Of a stretch of DNA of 53,245 nucleotides, positions 39,944 to 47,771 are shown piece by piece. The position numbers and the translations under genes are program-made. The stretch is from Prosthecobacter debontii (GTDB taxonomy: Bacteria > Verrucomicrobiota > Verrucomicrobiia > Chthoniobacterales > Chthoniobacteraceae), in NCBI GenBank assembly GCA_945905735.1, contig CAMDQC010000016.1:1-53245 (forward strand), in the 5' to 3' direction. Under the pieces are notes generated by a model. The model was not told the origin of the DNA, did not search any database, and was given only the letters and a program-made list of their open reading frames with translations. Position 1 is the stretch's first letter, and each line of letters opens with the position of its first letter.

Positions 39944-40861
39944 TTAGCACCACGTTGGGAACCGCTCCTTCCATTTGGCGAGACTGGTGGTGATTTCCTC
40001 CGGCGTGCGACGCGGGCTCATCTCGAAAACGAACAGCATTTCCGGAGGGAGAAGCGGGAGCAGTTTCTCATACTCCACATCGCCGGTGAACGGTGCCATG
40101 TGGTCGCGGCCCGGCCATTTCGTATCGTGAAGATGGCAGCCGATGAGTCGGTTGGCGACTTTCTGCATCCACGAGACGTGGTCGAGGAACGACAGATTGT
40201 GCTTCACCTGCACATGCCCGAAGTCGTGCCAGTAACCCACCGTCGGCGGCAGGAACTCCGCGAGAACCTCCAGCATTTCCGTCTCGCTGGGAATCTCTTC
40301 GTAGCTGTGGCGGCTCTCGACGCCCAGCTTGATGCCGCGCTCGCCCGCGTAGTCCGTGATGCGGCGCAGGCTCTCTTTAGCGCGTTGAAATGGGCTCGCT
40401 TGATTCGACTCACGCGATTTCACCGCTTCGAGTTTCGTGCGGACGAATTGCTTCGTCATCATCATCCCGACCTCCGCCATCTTCACGAGCTTCGTCGTGT
40501 AATCATCGATAGGAACGCTGCCGAGGTGCATCACGACGAACTTCGCGCCGACCCGCTTGGCAAAATCAATGGTCTGAAACGTGTGGCGGATTGCCCGCTC
40601 GCGCTCGCTCTGGCTGGCCGCGCTGATCTGGTAGCAATCGGGCGAGGCGCGAGTGATTTCCACAGGCAGCGGGCAAAAGTTGTGCAGCGAAGAAATCTTC
40701 ACCAAGCCCTTCTCGTGCATCTTGAGGATGCCATCGACGAGTGAAAGCCGGATGCCGTGGCCGAGCTCGATATTTTGAAAACCGAGATCGAGGATTTCTT
40801 GAATCATCGGCGCACCGTCAATGTGCCGGCCAGAGTTCCAACAAGTAGAGCAAGAGAGCAT
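39944..40861 (-). CDS. Sugar phosphate isomerase/epimerase (xylose-isomerase-like TIM barrel)
   Basis: A 305-residue protein of the AP-endonuclease-2-like TIM-barrel family. Recognisable elements are MIQEILDLGFQNIELGHG, VVMHLGSVPIDDYT, IKLGVESRHSYEEIPSETEMLEVLAEF, VGYWHDFGHVQVKHNL (metal-ligand D/H pair) and LIGCHLHDTKWPGRDHMAPFTGDVEYEKLLPLL. The last motif with His and Asp and a glycine-rich end is typical of sugar isomerases/epimerases and of endonuclease IV-like folds. The substrate cannot be named. It starts near a 197-bp divergent region shared with the DUF5722 gene. Confidence 0.87.
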   Translation of the reverse strand: MLSCSTCWNSGRHIDGAPMIQEILDLGFQNIELGHGIRLSLVDGILKMHEKGLVKISSLHNFCPLPVEITRASPDCYQISAASQSERERAIRHTFQTIDFAKRVGAKFVVMHLGSVPIDDYTTKLVKMAEVGMMMTKQFVRTKLEAVKSRESNQASPFQRAKESLRRITDYAGERGIKLGVESRHSYEEIPSETEMLEVLAEFLPPTVGYWHDFGHVQVKHNLSFLDHVSWMQKVANRLIGCHLHDTKWPGRDHMAPFTGDVEYEKLLPLLPPEMLFVFEMSPRRTPEEITTSLAKWKERFPTWC

Positions 40862-41058
40862 GGCGAACTAGTGCTGGCAGCCTTCGCGTGAGGGCTGTGA
40901 ATGGTGTGTATGTGACGCGGGACGTGGGTCCAGGATTTCCGAAATCATTGTGCCGTTCACCTTAGCGTGGTTTCAATCTCCAGCAAGCGGCTACTTTCTG
41001 AGACCCAGCCCGAACGAATTCCCCCTACCATCTTTCTCCCTCGCCGATTGTCAGGGCT

Positions 41059-42999
41059 ATGCTTGCGCTATTTCGACTCTCGCTCCTTTTCATCGCCGCT
41101 GTCTCGTTCGCGATTCCACCCGTCGTGGACTTTACTGGCAGCGCGGCTGCGCAGGGCTGGAGTGCCGCGCACGACATCTCGGCATTGGAGCCATCAAAAG
41201 AAGGGCTCATCGTTCGCGCCTCGGGCGGCGATCCTTTTCTCCACGGCCCACGCGGCGACTTTACGTCCACACAGCCGCTCCTTTTCACCGCGACATTGCA
41301 GAGCGACGCTGCCGGGTGGGGACAGGTCTTCGCCTCAAAAGACGCGGATCGCGAGAGCCAGTCGGCGTTCTTCCGCATCGAGAAAGGGCGAAACGAAATC
41401 TCAGTCCCGCTTCCGCCGATGGGCAAAGATTGGCGACTCCGTTTCGACCCGCCAGCCGGTTGCACTGTGGCCCGCATCGGCGTCATGGAAAGCGGCACCA
41501 CAGGCATCGCCAGCGTCTCCGTGAAAGGCGACCGCCTGCTCGTCTCGACGAAAGGCGTGAGCGGGCCGATGGAACTCGTCGAACTCGCGCCGCGCCAGTC
41601 GCGCTCCGAGGCGGCGAGCGCGCCCGTGATTTGGAAAGGCGACGCGGGAACCGACATTTCGCTGCCCGTGCTCGATGGCACGCACGACCGCTCGGCGAGC
41701 GGATTTGCCACCCTCGTTTCGCACACGATTCTCGGGCGAGTGCCGGTGGGCGGCATCGTGTTTGTCAGCGCGTTTGAGCGCGAGGTGAAGGACGCACGGC
41801 CCTTCCCAAAGCCCGACAGCAAGAAGGGCCTGCAGGTGCAGATGGTGGACGATGCGATCGCCATCGGCGTCCGGCACGCCGGGGTCAACGTCTCGCTCGG
41901 CGCGCTCATTGATCTGGAGAAAAAGCCCGGCAACCCGACTTGGCTTTGCGAGGGCGAGACGTTCGCTTTTCGCCGAAGCTACCTCGACAGTCTCTCGGTG
42001 AAAAAGATGAGCGACCTCGGCATCAGCGTGTATTTCATCATCCTCGCCTACGAGACCGGCAACCCCGCCATGAACACCGCAATCCTCCACCCCGCGCGCG
42101 ACGCAAAGCTCGCAAATAAGATCGCCGCTTTCGACACGGTGACGCCGCGCGGCGAGCGGCTGTGGCGCGCGACGATGGAGTTTCTCGCCGACTATTTCTC
42201 CCGGCCAAACGACGAGCACGGGCGCGTCGTCGGCTACATCATCGGCAACGAAGTGAACGTCCACTGGCAGTGGCACAACGTAGGCCGGATGCCGCGCAAC
42301 GTGTTCGTCGCCGACTACGTCCGGCAGATGCGGCTCGCGAATACCGCCGTCCGCAAGACCAGCGCGACTGCTCGTGTCTATATGTCGCTCACGCACTTCT
42401 GGACCATCGACCCCGACAAGGATCCTTGGATCTCGATGCCAGGCCGATACCTCATTGAGGAGTTCGCCCGGCAAGCGAGGGCGGGCGGCGATTTCGACTG
42501 GCACCTCGCGCATCACCCTTACCCTGAAGACCTCGGAAACCCACGCACTTGGCTCGACAAAACCGCGCCGCAAACACCCGACGCAGGACGCATCACATTC
42601 AAAAACTTGGAGCAACTCGATCAATTCTTCGCCCGCCCCGAGCTGCTCTTTCGAGGAACACGACGCAGCATTATCCTGAGCGAGCAAGGCTTCCACTCCA
42701 CGGATAACGAAGCGGGCGACCGCTTTCAGGCAGCAGGCTTTTGCTACGCGTGGGCGAAAATTGCGCGCATCCCGGCGATAGAAGCCTTCATCCTCCACCG
42801 CCACGTGGACCACCAATACGAAGGAGGGCTGCACCTCGGGCTCTGGAGACGCAAGGCCGACAGCATCGCCACGCCCGAAACGCCGCGCCCGATGTATGAA
42901 TGCTTCAAAGCCGCAGGAACGCCCGCCGAGGAAGCCGCGTTTCGCTTCGCGCTGCCCGTCATCGGCATTGGCAAATGGGACGACGTGCTCGCCAAGTAG
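41059..42999 (+). CDS. Exported DUF5722 glycosidase-like protein
   Basis: A 646-residue protein with a signal peptide (MLALFRLSLLFIAAVSFA), an N-terminal beta domain to about 190 and a DUF5722 TIM-barrel-like domain. Landmarks are AIGVRHAGVNVSLGALIDLEKKPG, SVKKMSDLGISVYFIILAYE, FLADYFSRPNDEHGRVVGYIIGNEVNVHWQW with a candidate acid/base Glu in GNEV (about 396) and ILSEQGFHSTDNE with a candidate nucleophile Glu (about 541). The layout matches clan GH-A glycosidases (Asn-Glu pair and Glu after strand 7). Substrate is unknown. The gene ends 5 bp from the convergent flavoprotein gene. Confidence 0.85.
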   Translation: MLALFRLSLLFIAAVSFAIPPVVDFTGSAAAQGWSAAHDISALEPSKEGLIVRASGGDPFLHGPRGDFTSTQPLLFTATLQSDAAGWGQVFASKDADRESQSAFFRIEKGRNEISVPLPPMGKDWRLRFDPPAGCTVARIGVMESGTTGIASVSVKGDRLLVSTKGVSGPMELVELAPRQSRSEAASAPVIWKGDAGTDISLPVLDGTHDRSASGFATLVSHTILGRVPVGGIVFVSAFEREVKDARPFPKPDSKKGLQVQMVDDAIAIGVRHAGVNVSLGALIDLEKKPGNPTWLCEGETFAFRRSYLDSLSVKKMSDLGISVYFIILAYETGNPAMNTAILHPARDAKLANKIAAFDTVTPRGERLWRATMEFLADYFSRPNDEHGRVVGYIIGNEVNVHWQWHNVGRMPRNVFVADYVRQMRLANTAVRKTSATARVYMSLTHFWTIDPDKDPWISMPGRYLIEEFARQARAGGDFDWHLAHHPYPEDLGNPRTWLDKTAPQTPDAGRITFKNLEQLDQFFARPELLFRGTRRSIILSEQGFHSTDNEAGDRFQAAGFCYAWAKIARIPAIEAFILHRHVDHQYEGGLHLGLWRRKADSIATPETPRPMYECFKAAGTPAEEAAFRFALPVIGIGKWDDVLAK

Positions 43000-43004
43000 C
43001 GCGC

Positions 43005-44168
43005 CTACGCCACTTCGCCCGCCGCGTGCCCGCTGGCCCATGCCCACTGGAAATTATAGCCACCGAGCCAGCCCGTCACGTCCACGACTTCGCCGATAAA
43101 ATAGAGCCCTGGCACCGTGCGGGATTCCATCGTCTTCGACGAAAGCCCCGCCGTGTCCACGCCGCCGAGCGTCACCTCCGCCTTCGGGTATCCCTCCGTG
43201 CCCGCAGCGGCGAACGGCCAGGCGCGGAGCAGCGCCAGCGTGTCTTCGAACTCCTTTTTCGTGTAGTGGACGAGCGGCTTTTTCGGCGCGTGCGCGGCGC
43301 ACCACGCCTCGACAAAACGGCGCGGCATAAACTCCACGAGCACGCCCGCCAACTCCCGCCCCGTCGCCCGCGCCGCCAGCAATGCGCGCTCGCACTTTGG
43401 GTCCGTGAGAAAGTCCACCAGCACCGTCTCCCCTTCGCGCCAGTAGCTCGATATTTGCAGCGTCGCCGGGCCGCTGATTCCGCGATGGGTAAAAAGCAGC
43501 GCCTCCTCAAAAGCCGAGCCGCCGCAACGCGCCACGACGGGCAACGCCAGCCCGCTCAACTCGTGCATCGCCTGCAACGCCGCGGGAAATGTGAGCGGCA
43601 CCAGCCCCGGTCGCAGCGGCGTGACGCGATGCCCGAACTGCCGCGCGAGCCGATGCCCGAAGTCCGTCGCCCCGAGCTTCGGGAAAGACAAACTCCCCGT
43701 CGCCACGACGATCGATTGCGCCGTCACCACCCCTGCCGACGTGTGCAGGATAAATCGCTCGCCTTTTTCCACCTGCGAGACGCGCGCATTGCAGACGACC
43801 TTCACGCCCGCCTCGCGGCACTCGGCGAGCAGCATGTCTATGATCTCGCGGGCGCTGCCGTCGCAAAATTGCTGCCCGAGTTTCTTCTCGTGGTAGGCGA
43901 TGCCGTATTGCTCCACGAGCGCGACGAAGTGCTGCGGCGTGTGGCGGGCCAGCGCCGATTTACAAAAGTCCGGGCGCTCGGAAAGGTAGTTCGCCGCCGT
44001 CGCGCCGAGGTTCGTAAAATTGCACCGCCCGCCGCCACTGATCGCGATCTTTTTCCCCACCTGCTCGTTGTGCTCCAGCACGGCGACGCTGCGGCCACGG
44101 AAGCCCGCCGTCGCTGCACACATCAGCCCTGCGCCGCCTGCGCCTAGGACGGCGACATCAACGTTCAT
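43005..44168 (-). CDS. HI0933/YhiN-like flavoprotein (NAD(P)/FAD-dependent oxidoreductase)
   Basis: A 387-residue FAD protein. It begins with the dinucleotide-binding VAVLGAGGAGLMCAATAGFRGRSVAVLEHN, followed by the family signature KKIAISGGGRCNFTN (about residues 39-53). LFTHRGISGPATLQIS and the C-terminal PGLYFIGEVVDVTGWLGGYNFQWAWASGHAAGE are also typical. Its physiological reaction is not known. The start overlaps the stop of the DUF309 gene by 11 bp, so they form an operon. Confidence 0.93.
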   Translation of the reverse strand: MNVDVAVLGAGGAGLMCAATAGFRGRSVAVLEHNEQVGKKIAISGGGRCNFTNLGATAANYLSERPDFCKSALARHTPQHFVALVEQYGIAYHEKKLGQQFCDGSAREIIDMLLAECREAGVKVVCNARVSQVEKGERFILHTSAGVVTAQSIVVATGSLSFPKLGATDFGHRLARQFGHRVTPLRPGLVPLTFPAALQAMHELSGLALPVVARCGGSAFEEALLFTHRGISGPATLQISSYWREGETVLVDFLTDPKCERALLAARATGRELAGVLVEFMPRRFVEAWCAAHAPKKPLVHYTKKEFEDTLALLRAWPFAAAGTEGYPKAEVTLGGVDTAGLSSKTMESRTVPGLYFIGEVVDVTGWLGGYNFQWAWASGHAAGEVA

Positions 44169-44613
44169 CGAGCAAAATCACGGGCAACTTGTCCGGCTGC
44201 CAAGGGTTGACGCGGTATTCGCCGCGCAGGATTTCATCGCGCGATTTGCGAACGAGTCGGCAGACGGCAGCGACATCGAGCCCCATGTGATACGGCGCAC
44301 GCGGTTCGATGTGCGCGATGGCCAGTGCGAAGAGCCGAGCAGCGGGCGCGAGGCGTTTCCCATCCTTCGGGTGCAACGGACGAGCGTGCTGTTTCTTCAA
44401 ATGGACGAACGCCCCCGCGAGCTGGATGAGCCCTTTGAAAAACGCATGGTCGTGCCCCTCCGTCTCCAGCCACAGATGCTCCAAAACATCGTGCGCCTCG
44501 TAATAATCGCCCGCATTAAAACACCGGAACCACCCGGCGTAGCACGGATGCCACTCCGTGTCGCCCGTCGGCAGTGCGGCCACGAGAGCCTCGATACGTT
44601 CCCCTTTTTTCAT
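44158..44613 (-). CDS. DUF309 domain protein
   Basis: A 151-residue helical protein of DUF309 (PF03745): 'CFNAGDYYEAHDVLEHLWLE' at 31-50 is the conserved core (F..G.yyeaHe.lE..W), followed by HAFFKGLIQLAGAFVHLKK. Function unknown. Start ATG 44613; the reading frame upstream of it carries no homology. It is divergent from the small ORF at 44689 with a 75-bp gap, and its start region (TTCCGGCGATGAAAAAA on its strand) is duplicated at 45453, see findings. Confidence 0.85.
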   Translation of the reverse strand: MKKGERIEALVAALPTGDTEWHPCYAGWFRCFNAGDYYEAHDVLEHLWLETEGHDHAFFKGLIQLAGAFVHLKKQHARPLHPKDGKRLAPAARLFALAIAHIEPRAPYHMGLDVAAVCRLVRKSRDEILRGEYRVNPWQPDKLPVILLDER

Positions 44614-44651
44614 CGCCGGAAACCTGCGCCGCCCCGCCGCGCAGTGCAAGA
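44605..44651. repeat. Left copy of a direct repeat flanking the small-ORF/nucleotidyltransferase module
   Basis: TTTTTTCATCGCCGGAA (44605-44621) and CGCAGTGCAAGA (44640-44651) are repeated in the same order and direction at 45453-45506. Spacing between the two blocks differs (18 against 25 bp). The first block overlaps the start codon of the DUF309 gene. Confidence 0.7.
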
Positions 44652-44688
44652 CTTGCGCAACCAGCCCCGCCCGACTATCCACAGCACC

Positions 44689-44910
44689 ATGCCCGCACGC
44701 ACCAGCCATACCGACGAACCCCTGCACCCCGCGCAGATCGCCGGGCTGCGCAAAATGACCGCCGGGCAGAAGCTCGAAATCATCACCATGATGCGCGAAA
44801 CCGGCATCGGCCTCCGCATCGCTGGCCTCCGAATGCGATACCCAGACTGGTCCGAAGAAGCCCTCGAACTAGAAGCCCGCCGCGCTGCTCTTTATGCCAG
44901 CACCCGCTGA
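44689..44910 (+). CDS. Small helical protein upstream of a nucleotidyltransferase, antitoxin-like
   Basis: 73 residues: LHPAQIAGLRKMTAGQKLEIITMMRETGIGLRIAGLRMRYPDWSEEALELEARRAALYAS. Short proteins with the pattern 'lr.mtp.qkle....l......la..glr.ryPd.s..el......lly' are commonly encoded just before AbiEii/DUF6036-like nucleotidyltransferases. The gene overlaps the downstream nucleotidyltransferase gene by 17 bp in another frame, a layout typical of two-gene addiction modules. No DNA-binding domain can be pinned down by eye, so antitoxin status is a guess. Confidence 0.6.
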   Translation: MPARTSHTDEPLHPAQIAGLRKMTAGQKLEIITMMRETGIGLRIAGLRMRYPDWSEEALELEARRAALYASTR

Positions 44911-45439
44911 TTTTTCCGTCTTTTTCACCGCTCTCGAAGCGAGTGGACTTCCTTACTGCATCACCGGGTCCGTCGCATCCGGCGTCTATGGCGAGCCGCG
45001 CATGACGCTCGACATAGACATCGTGCTCCTACTCCGACTCACCGACATCGCCCTCCTCCGCACCCTCTTTCCCGCCGAGCTATTCTACATCCCACCCACC
45101 GAGACGCTCATCGGCGAAATCACGAGCGGCGGAATGTTTAATCTCATCCACCAAGATGGGATGCTCAAAGCGGACATCTTCATCGCGAAGGACGATCCCC
45201 TTCAGCACTGGGCGCTAGAGCATCGCCGTCGCGCCGAGATGAACAACGGTGTCAAATTCTGGGTCGCCCCGCCTGAATATGTCATCCTCAAAAAGCTCAT
45301 CTATTTCCGCGACGGAGGCCGTGAGAAACACCCCCGCGACATCCGCTTCATGCTCGCCTGCACGGACGTGGACCGCCCCTTTATCGAAAGCCACGTAGCC
45401 CGCCTCGGCCTCGGCCCGCAGTGGGCGGAGTGTCAGTGA
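44894..45439 (+). CDS. Nucleotidyltransferase-fold protein (AbiEii/DUF6036-like)
   Basis: A 181-residue protein with an N-terminal minimal nucleotidyltransferase core: YCITGSVASGVYGEPRMTLDIDIVL, where GS (25-26) starts the phosphate-binding turn and D40/D42 form the metal-binding DxD. Then VKFWVAPPEYVILKKLIYFRDGGREKHPRDIRFM matches the 'PE..i..Kl....dg...Kd..Di' tail of AbiEii-type toxins and related NTases. Length and order fit toxin-like or defence NTases as well as housekeeping DUF6036 members. It begins inside the small upstream ORF. Confidence 0.8.
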   Translation: MPAPADFSVFFTALEASGLPYCITGSVASGVYGEPRMTLDIDIVLLLRLTDIALLRTLFPAELFYIPPTETLIGEITSGGMFNLIHQDGMLKADIFIAKDDPLQHWALEHRRRAEMNNGVKFWVAPPEYVILKKLIYFRDGGREKHPRDIRFMLACTDVDRPFIESHVARLGLGPQWAECQ

Positions 45440-45452
45440 GGCCGCCACGCTT

Positions 45453-45506
45453 TTTTTTCATCGCCGGAACTTTGCCACGCACTATCTTGCGCGGCGCAGT
45501 GCAAGA
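45453..45506. repeat. Right copy of the direct repeat flanking the module
   Basis: TTTTTTCATCGCCGGAA at 45453-45469 and CGCAGTGCAAGA at 45495-45506, matching 44605-44651. On the minus strand it also recreates an ATG-AAA-AAA start that leads into a short frame with no homology to DUF309 beyond the first codons. The CTTGC...GCAAG around 45486-45504 can form a small hairpin. Confidence 0.7.
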
Positions 45507-45572
45507 TACGTGTGGGCTCCGGCCCGAAATCCAAACAACCAAAGACCAAGCAGCCGCTTCGCGCGCCATACG

Positions 45573-46817
45573 ATGACGCCCGACGCCCTCTTGCTCTCGA
45601 TTCTCGTCATCCTCGCCGTCGCCTCAGCGTTTATCTCGGCGGTGGAGACGGCGCTGTTTTCTATCCAGCCTTCGCAGCTCGATGCTCTAAGGGAGAGCCA
45701 GAGCCGATTCGCTACGACGCTCGTGGGGATGCTTGAAAATCCGCGTCGGCTGCTGAGTAGCATCCTCCTCGCGGATGCGGTGGTGAATGCACCGCTACTC
45801 GTCGGTTCACTTGCGCTGATCGAGTCGCACCAACGCCTCGATCTGCCGCCTTGGGCGCTGGCGCTCATCCTCCTCGCGCTGCTCGTTTTCATCTGCGACC
45901 TCGTGCCGAAGCTCATCGCGCTAAGCGCGCCAAAGCAGGTCGCGCGACTGGGCGTGCCGGTCTTTCACAAGCTCACTCCGCTGCTCGATCCGGTAGCGCG
46001 CTTGCTGCAAACTTTTGCCGAGCGTGTGGCGGAGGCCATCCTCCCGGCTGCGCTGAAAAAGCAGCGCCATCTCTCCGAGGACGAGATTGATACGCTCGTG
46101 GAACTCAGCTCCGAACAGGGCGCGCTGCACGAGACGGAGAGCGAGATGATTTCCGAGATCATCAAGCTCGGTGATAAGACGGCCCACGATTGCATGACGC
46201 CGCGTCTCGAAATGTTCGCGCTCGCCGACAATCTCTCCAATGCCGACGCCATCGCGGTGCTTTGCAGGCAGCGCTTCGCCTACGTGCCCGTCTATGGCGA
46301 AACCCCTGATGACATCGAGGGCGTGCTGGACGTGACGGCGTTCCTGCGCGACCCGTCGGAGCATTACACTGAGCGTCTCGACGTGCCCTCGTTCATCCCC
46401 GATACGATGAAGGCCATCACGCTTTTGAAGAGCTTCCTGAAACGTCCGCAAAACGTCGCCATCGTCGTGGATGAGCACGGCGGCGTGGAGGGCGTCGTCA
46501 CCATGTCGGACCTCGTCGAAGAGATCATCAGCGACGCAGTCCCAAACTCGGATGCGAAGCTCTACCTCGAAAGCATCGGCGACGGAGTCCTCCTCGCCAG
46601 CGGCAGCGCACGGCTGGAGGACATCACCGAAGAACTCGGCGTCGAATTTGAAGATGCGGGCGTGGATACCATTGGCGGACTCATTTTCAACCACCTCGGG
46701 CATCTGCCCAAGCAAGGACAGGAAATCGAAGTCGGTGCCCTCCGCGCCATCATCCGCAAAGTCTCCCGCAAGCGCGTGGAGGAAGTGCAACTCACTCGGA
46801 AGGAGGGCGAGCAATGA
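45573..46817 (+). CDS. CNNM/CorC family transporter-like protein (HlyC/CorC)
   Basis: A 414-residue protein. The N-terminal DUF21/CNNM membrane domain (about 1-170) contains AVETALFSIQPSQLDAL, LLADAVVNAPLLVGSLAL and DLVPKLIAL (the conserved P-K in helix 3). A CBS pair follows (GDKTAHDCMTPRLEMFAL; VAIVVDEHGGVEGVVTMSDLVEEI), then a C-terminal CorC_HlyC domain (ASGSARLEDITEELGVEFEDAGVDTIGGLIFNHLGHLPKQGQEI). The family is linked to Mg2+/Co2+ efflux or Na+-driven Mg2+ transport. ATG 45573 begins the first helix. Its stop overlaps the next gene by ATGA. Confidence 0.94.
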   Translation: MTPDALLLSILVILAVASAFISAVETALFSIQPSQLDALRESQSRFATTLVGMLENPRRLLSSILLADAVVNAPLLVGSLALIESHQRLDLPPWALALILLALLVFICDLVPKLIALSAPKQVARLGVPVFHKLTPLLDPVARLLQTFAERVAEAILPAALKKQRHLSEDEIDTLVELSSEQGALHETESEMISEIIKLGDKTAHDCMTPRLEMFALADNLSNADAIAVLCRQRFAYVPVYGETPDDIEGVLDVTAFLRDPSEHYTERLDVPSFIPDTMKAITLLKSFLKRPQNVAIVVDEHGGVEGVVTMSDLVEEIISDAVPNSDAKLYLESIGDGVLLASGSARLEDITEELGVEFEDAGVDTIGGLIFNHLGHLPKQGQEIEVGALRAIIRKVSRKRVEEVQLTRKEGEQ

Positions 46818-47770
46818 TCCTCCTTTTCATCGCCGTCTGCCTCCTGGTGTCCTTCGTCTTCAGCGGGATCGAAGCCGGGATTTTTTCCGTGAACCGAGTC
46901 CGCCTCGCGCATCAAGCGAAGCAACGCGACCCCGCGGCGCTGAAGCTGGAGCGGCTCATCTCGCGCCCGGACCGACTGCTCGTCACCGTGCTCATCGTCA
47001 CCAATTTCGCGAATATCTCCGCGCTCATCTTGGTCACCCAGCACCTCGTCGCGACCTACGGCGCGAACGGATACTGGATCGCACTCGGCATCTACCTCCC
47101 CATATTCCTGCTCGGGCTCGAACTCATCCCGAAGTCACTCTTTCGCCGTTTCCCGTACCGCGCCCTAGCCGCGCTCGCCGAGCCGCTGCGCCTTGCGAAT
47201 CTCCTGCTCGCGCCCATGCACATCGTCGGTGAGGCCATCCAGCGACTCATGGGCAGCAAGGATACCGCCATGCAGCAGCGCCTCTATTTAGCCCGCGAGG
47301 ATTTTAAGTATTTCGCCGAAGAGGGCGAACGCTCGGGTTCCCTCACAAAAGTCGAAAGCGAACTCATCTCCAACGTGGTCGATTTTCGCGGCGAGACAGC
47401 AAAGGATGTGATGGTGCCACTCGATCCTGCGCGAATGATCGCCGCCAGCGCCCCGCTCTCAGAGCTACTCCAGCGAAGCGCCGAGATGCACCAGGACCGC
47501 TGGCTTGTGCTCGATGAAAAGAACGCGATCATCGGAGTCGTGAGCGCGTTTGATGTGCTCATGGCGGGACGCCGCGACGTCCAGGTAAGCGCCTACACGC
47601 GGCGCGTCGTCACCGTGAACTCGAACGAACCCGCCCACAGCGTCTTGACCAAAATCCGCGCCGCCCGAACCACCGTCGCCGTAGTCCGAGGGGCAAACGG
47701 CCCCATCGGGCGGCTGACGTGGGAAGACCTCATCCGGCGACTGGTGGACGCCGCAAGCGCGAACGAATAA
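46814..47770 (+). CDS. CNNM/CorC family protein, shorter second paralog
   Basis: A 318-residue paralog with the same DUF21 domain (FVFSGIEAGIFSVNRVRLAHQ, NFANISALILVTQHL, LELIPKSLFRRFP) and a CBS pair (ETAKDVMVPLDPARMIAA; RWLVLDEKNAIIGVVSAFDVLMAGRRD). It ends shortly after and lacks the C-terminal CorC_HlyC domain. Overlapping genes for a full and a short CNNM protein suggest a heterodimer, since CNNM proteins act as dimers. The stop lies 1 bp from the convergent FG-GAP gene. Confidence 0.93.
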   Translation: MILLFIAVCLLVSFVFSGIEAGIFSVNRVRLAHQAKQRDPAALKLERLISRPDRLLVTVLIVTNFANISALILVTQHLVATYGANGYWIALGIYLPIFLLGLELIPKSLFRRFPYRALAALAEPLRLANLLLAPMHIVGEAIQRLMGSKDTAMQQRLYLAREDFKYFAEEGERSGSLTKVESELISNVVDFRGETAKDVMVPLDPARMIAASAPLSELLQRSAEMHQDRWLVLDEKNAIIGVVSAFDVLMAGRRDVQVSAYTRRVVTVNSNEPAHSVLTKIRAARTTVAVVRGANGPIGRLTWEDLIRRLVDAASANE

Positions 47771-47771
47771 G

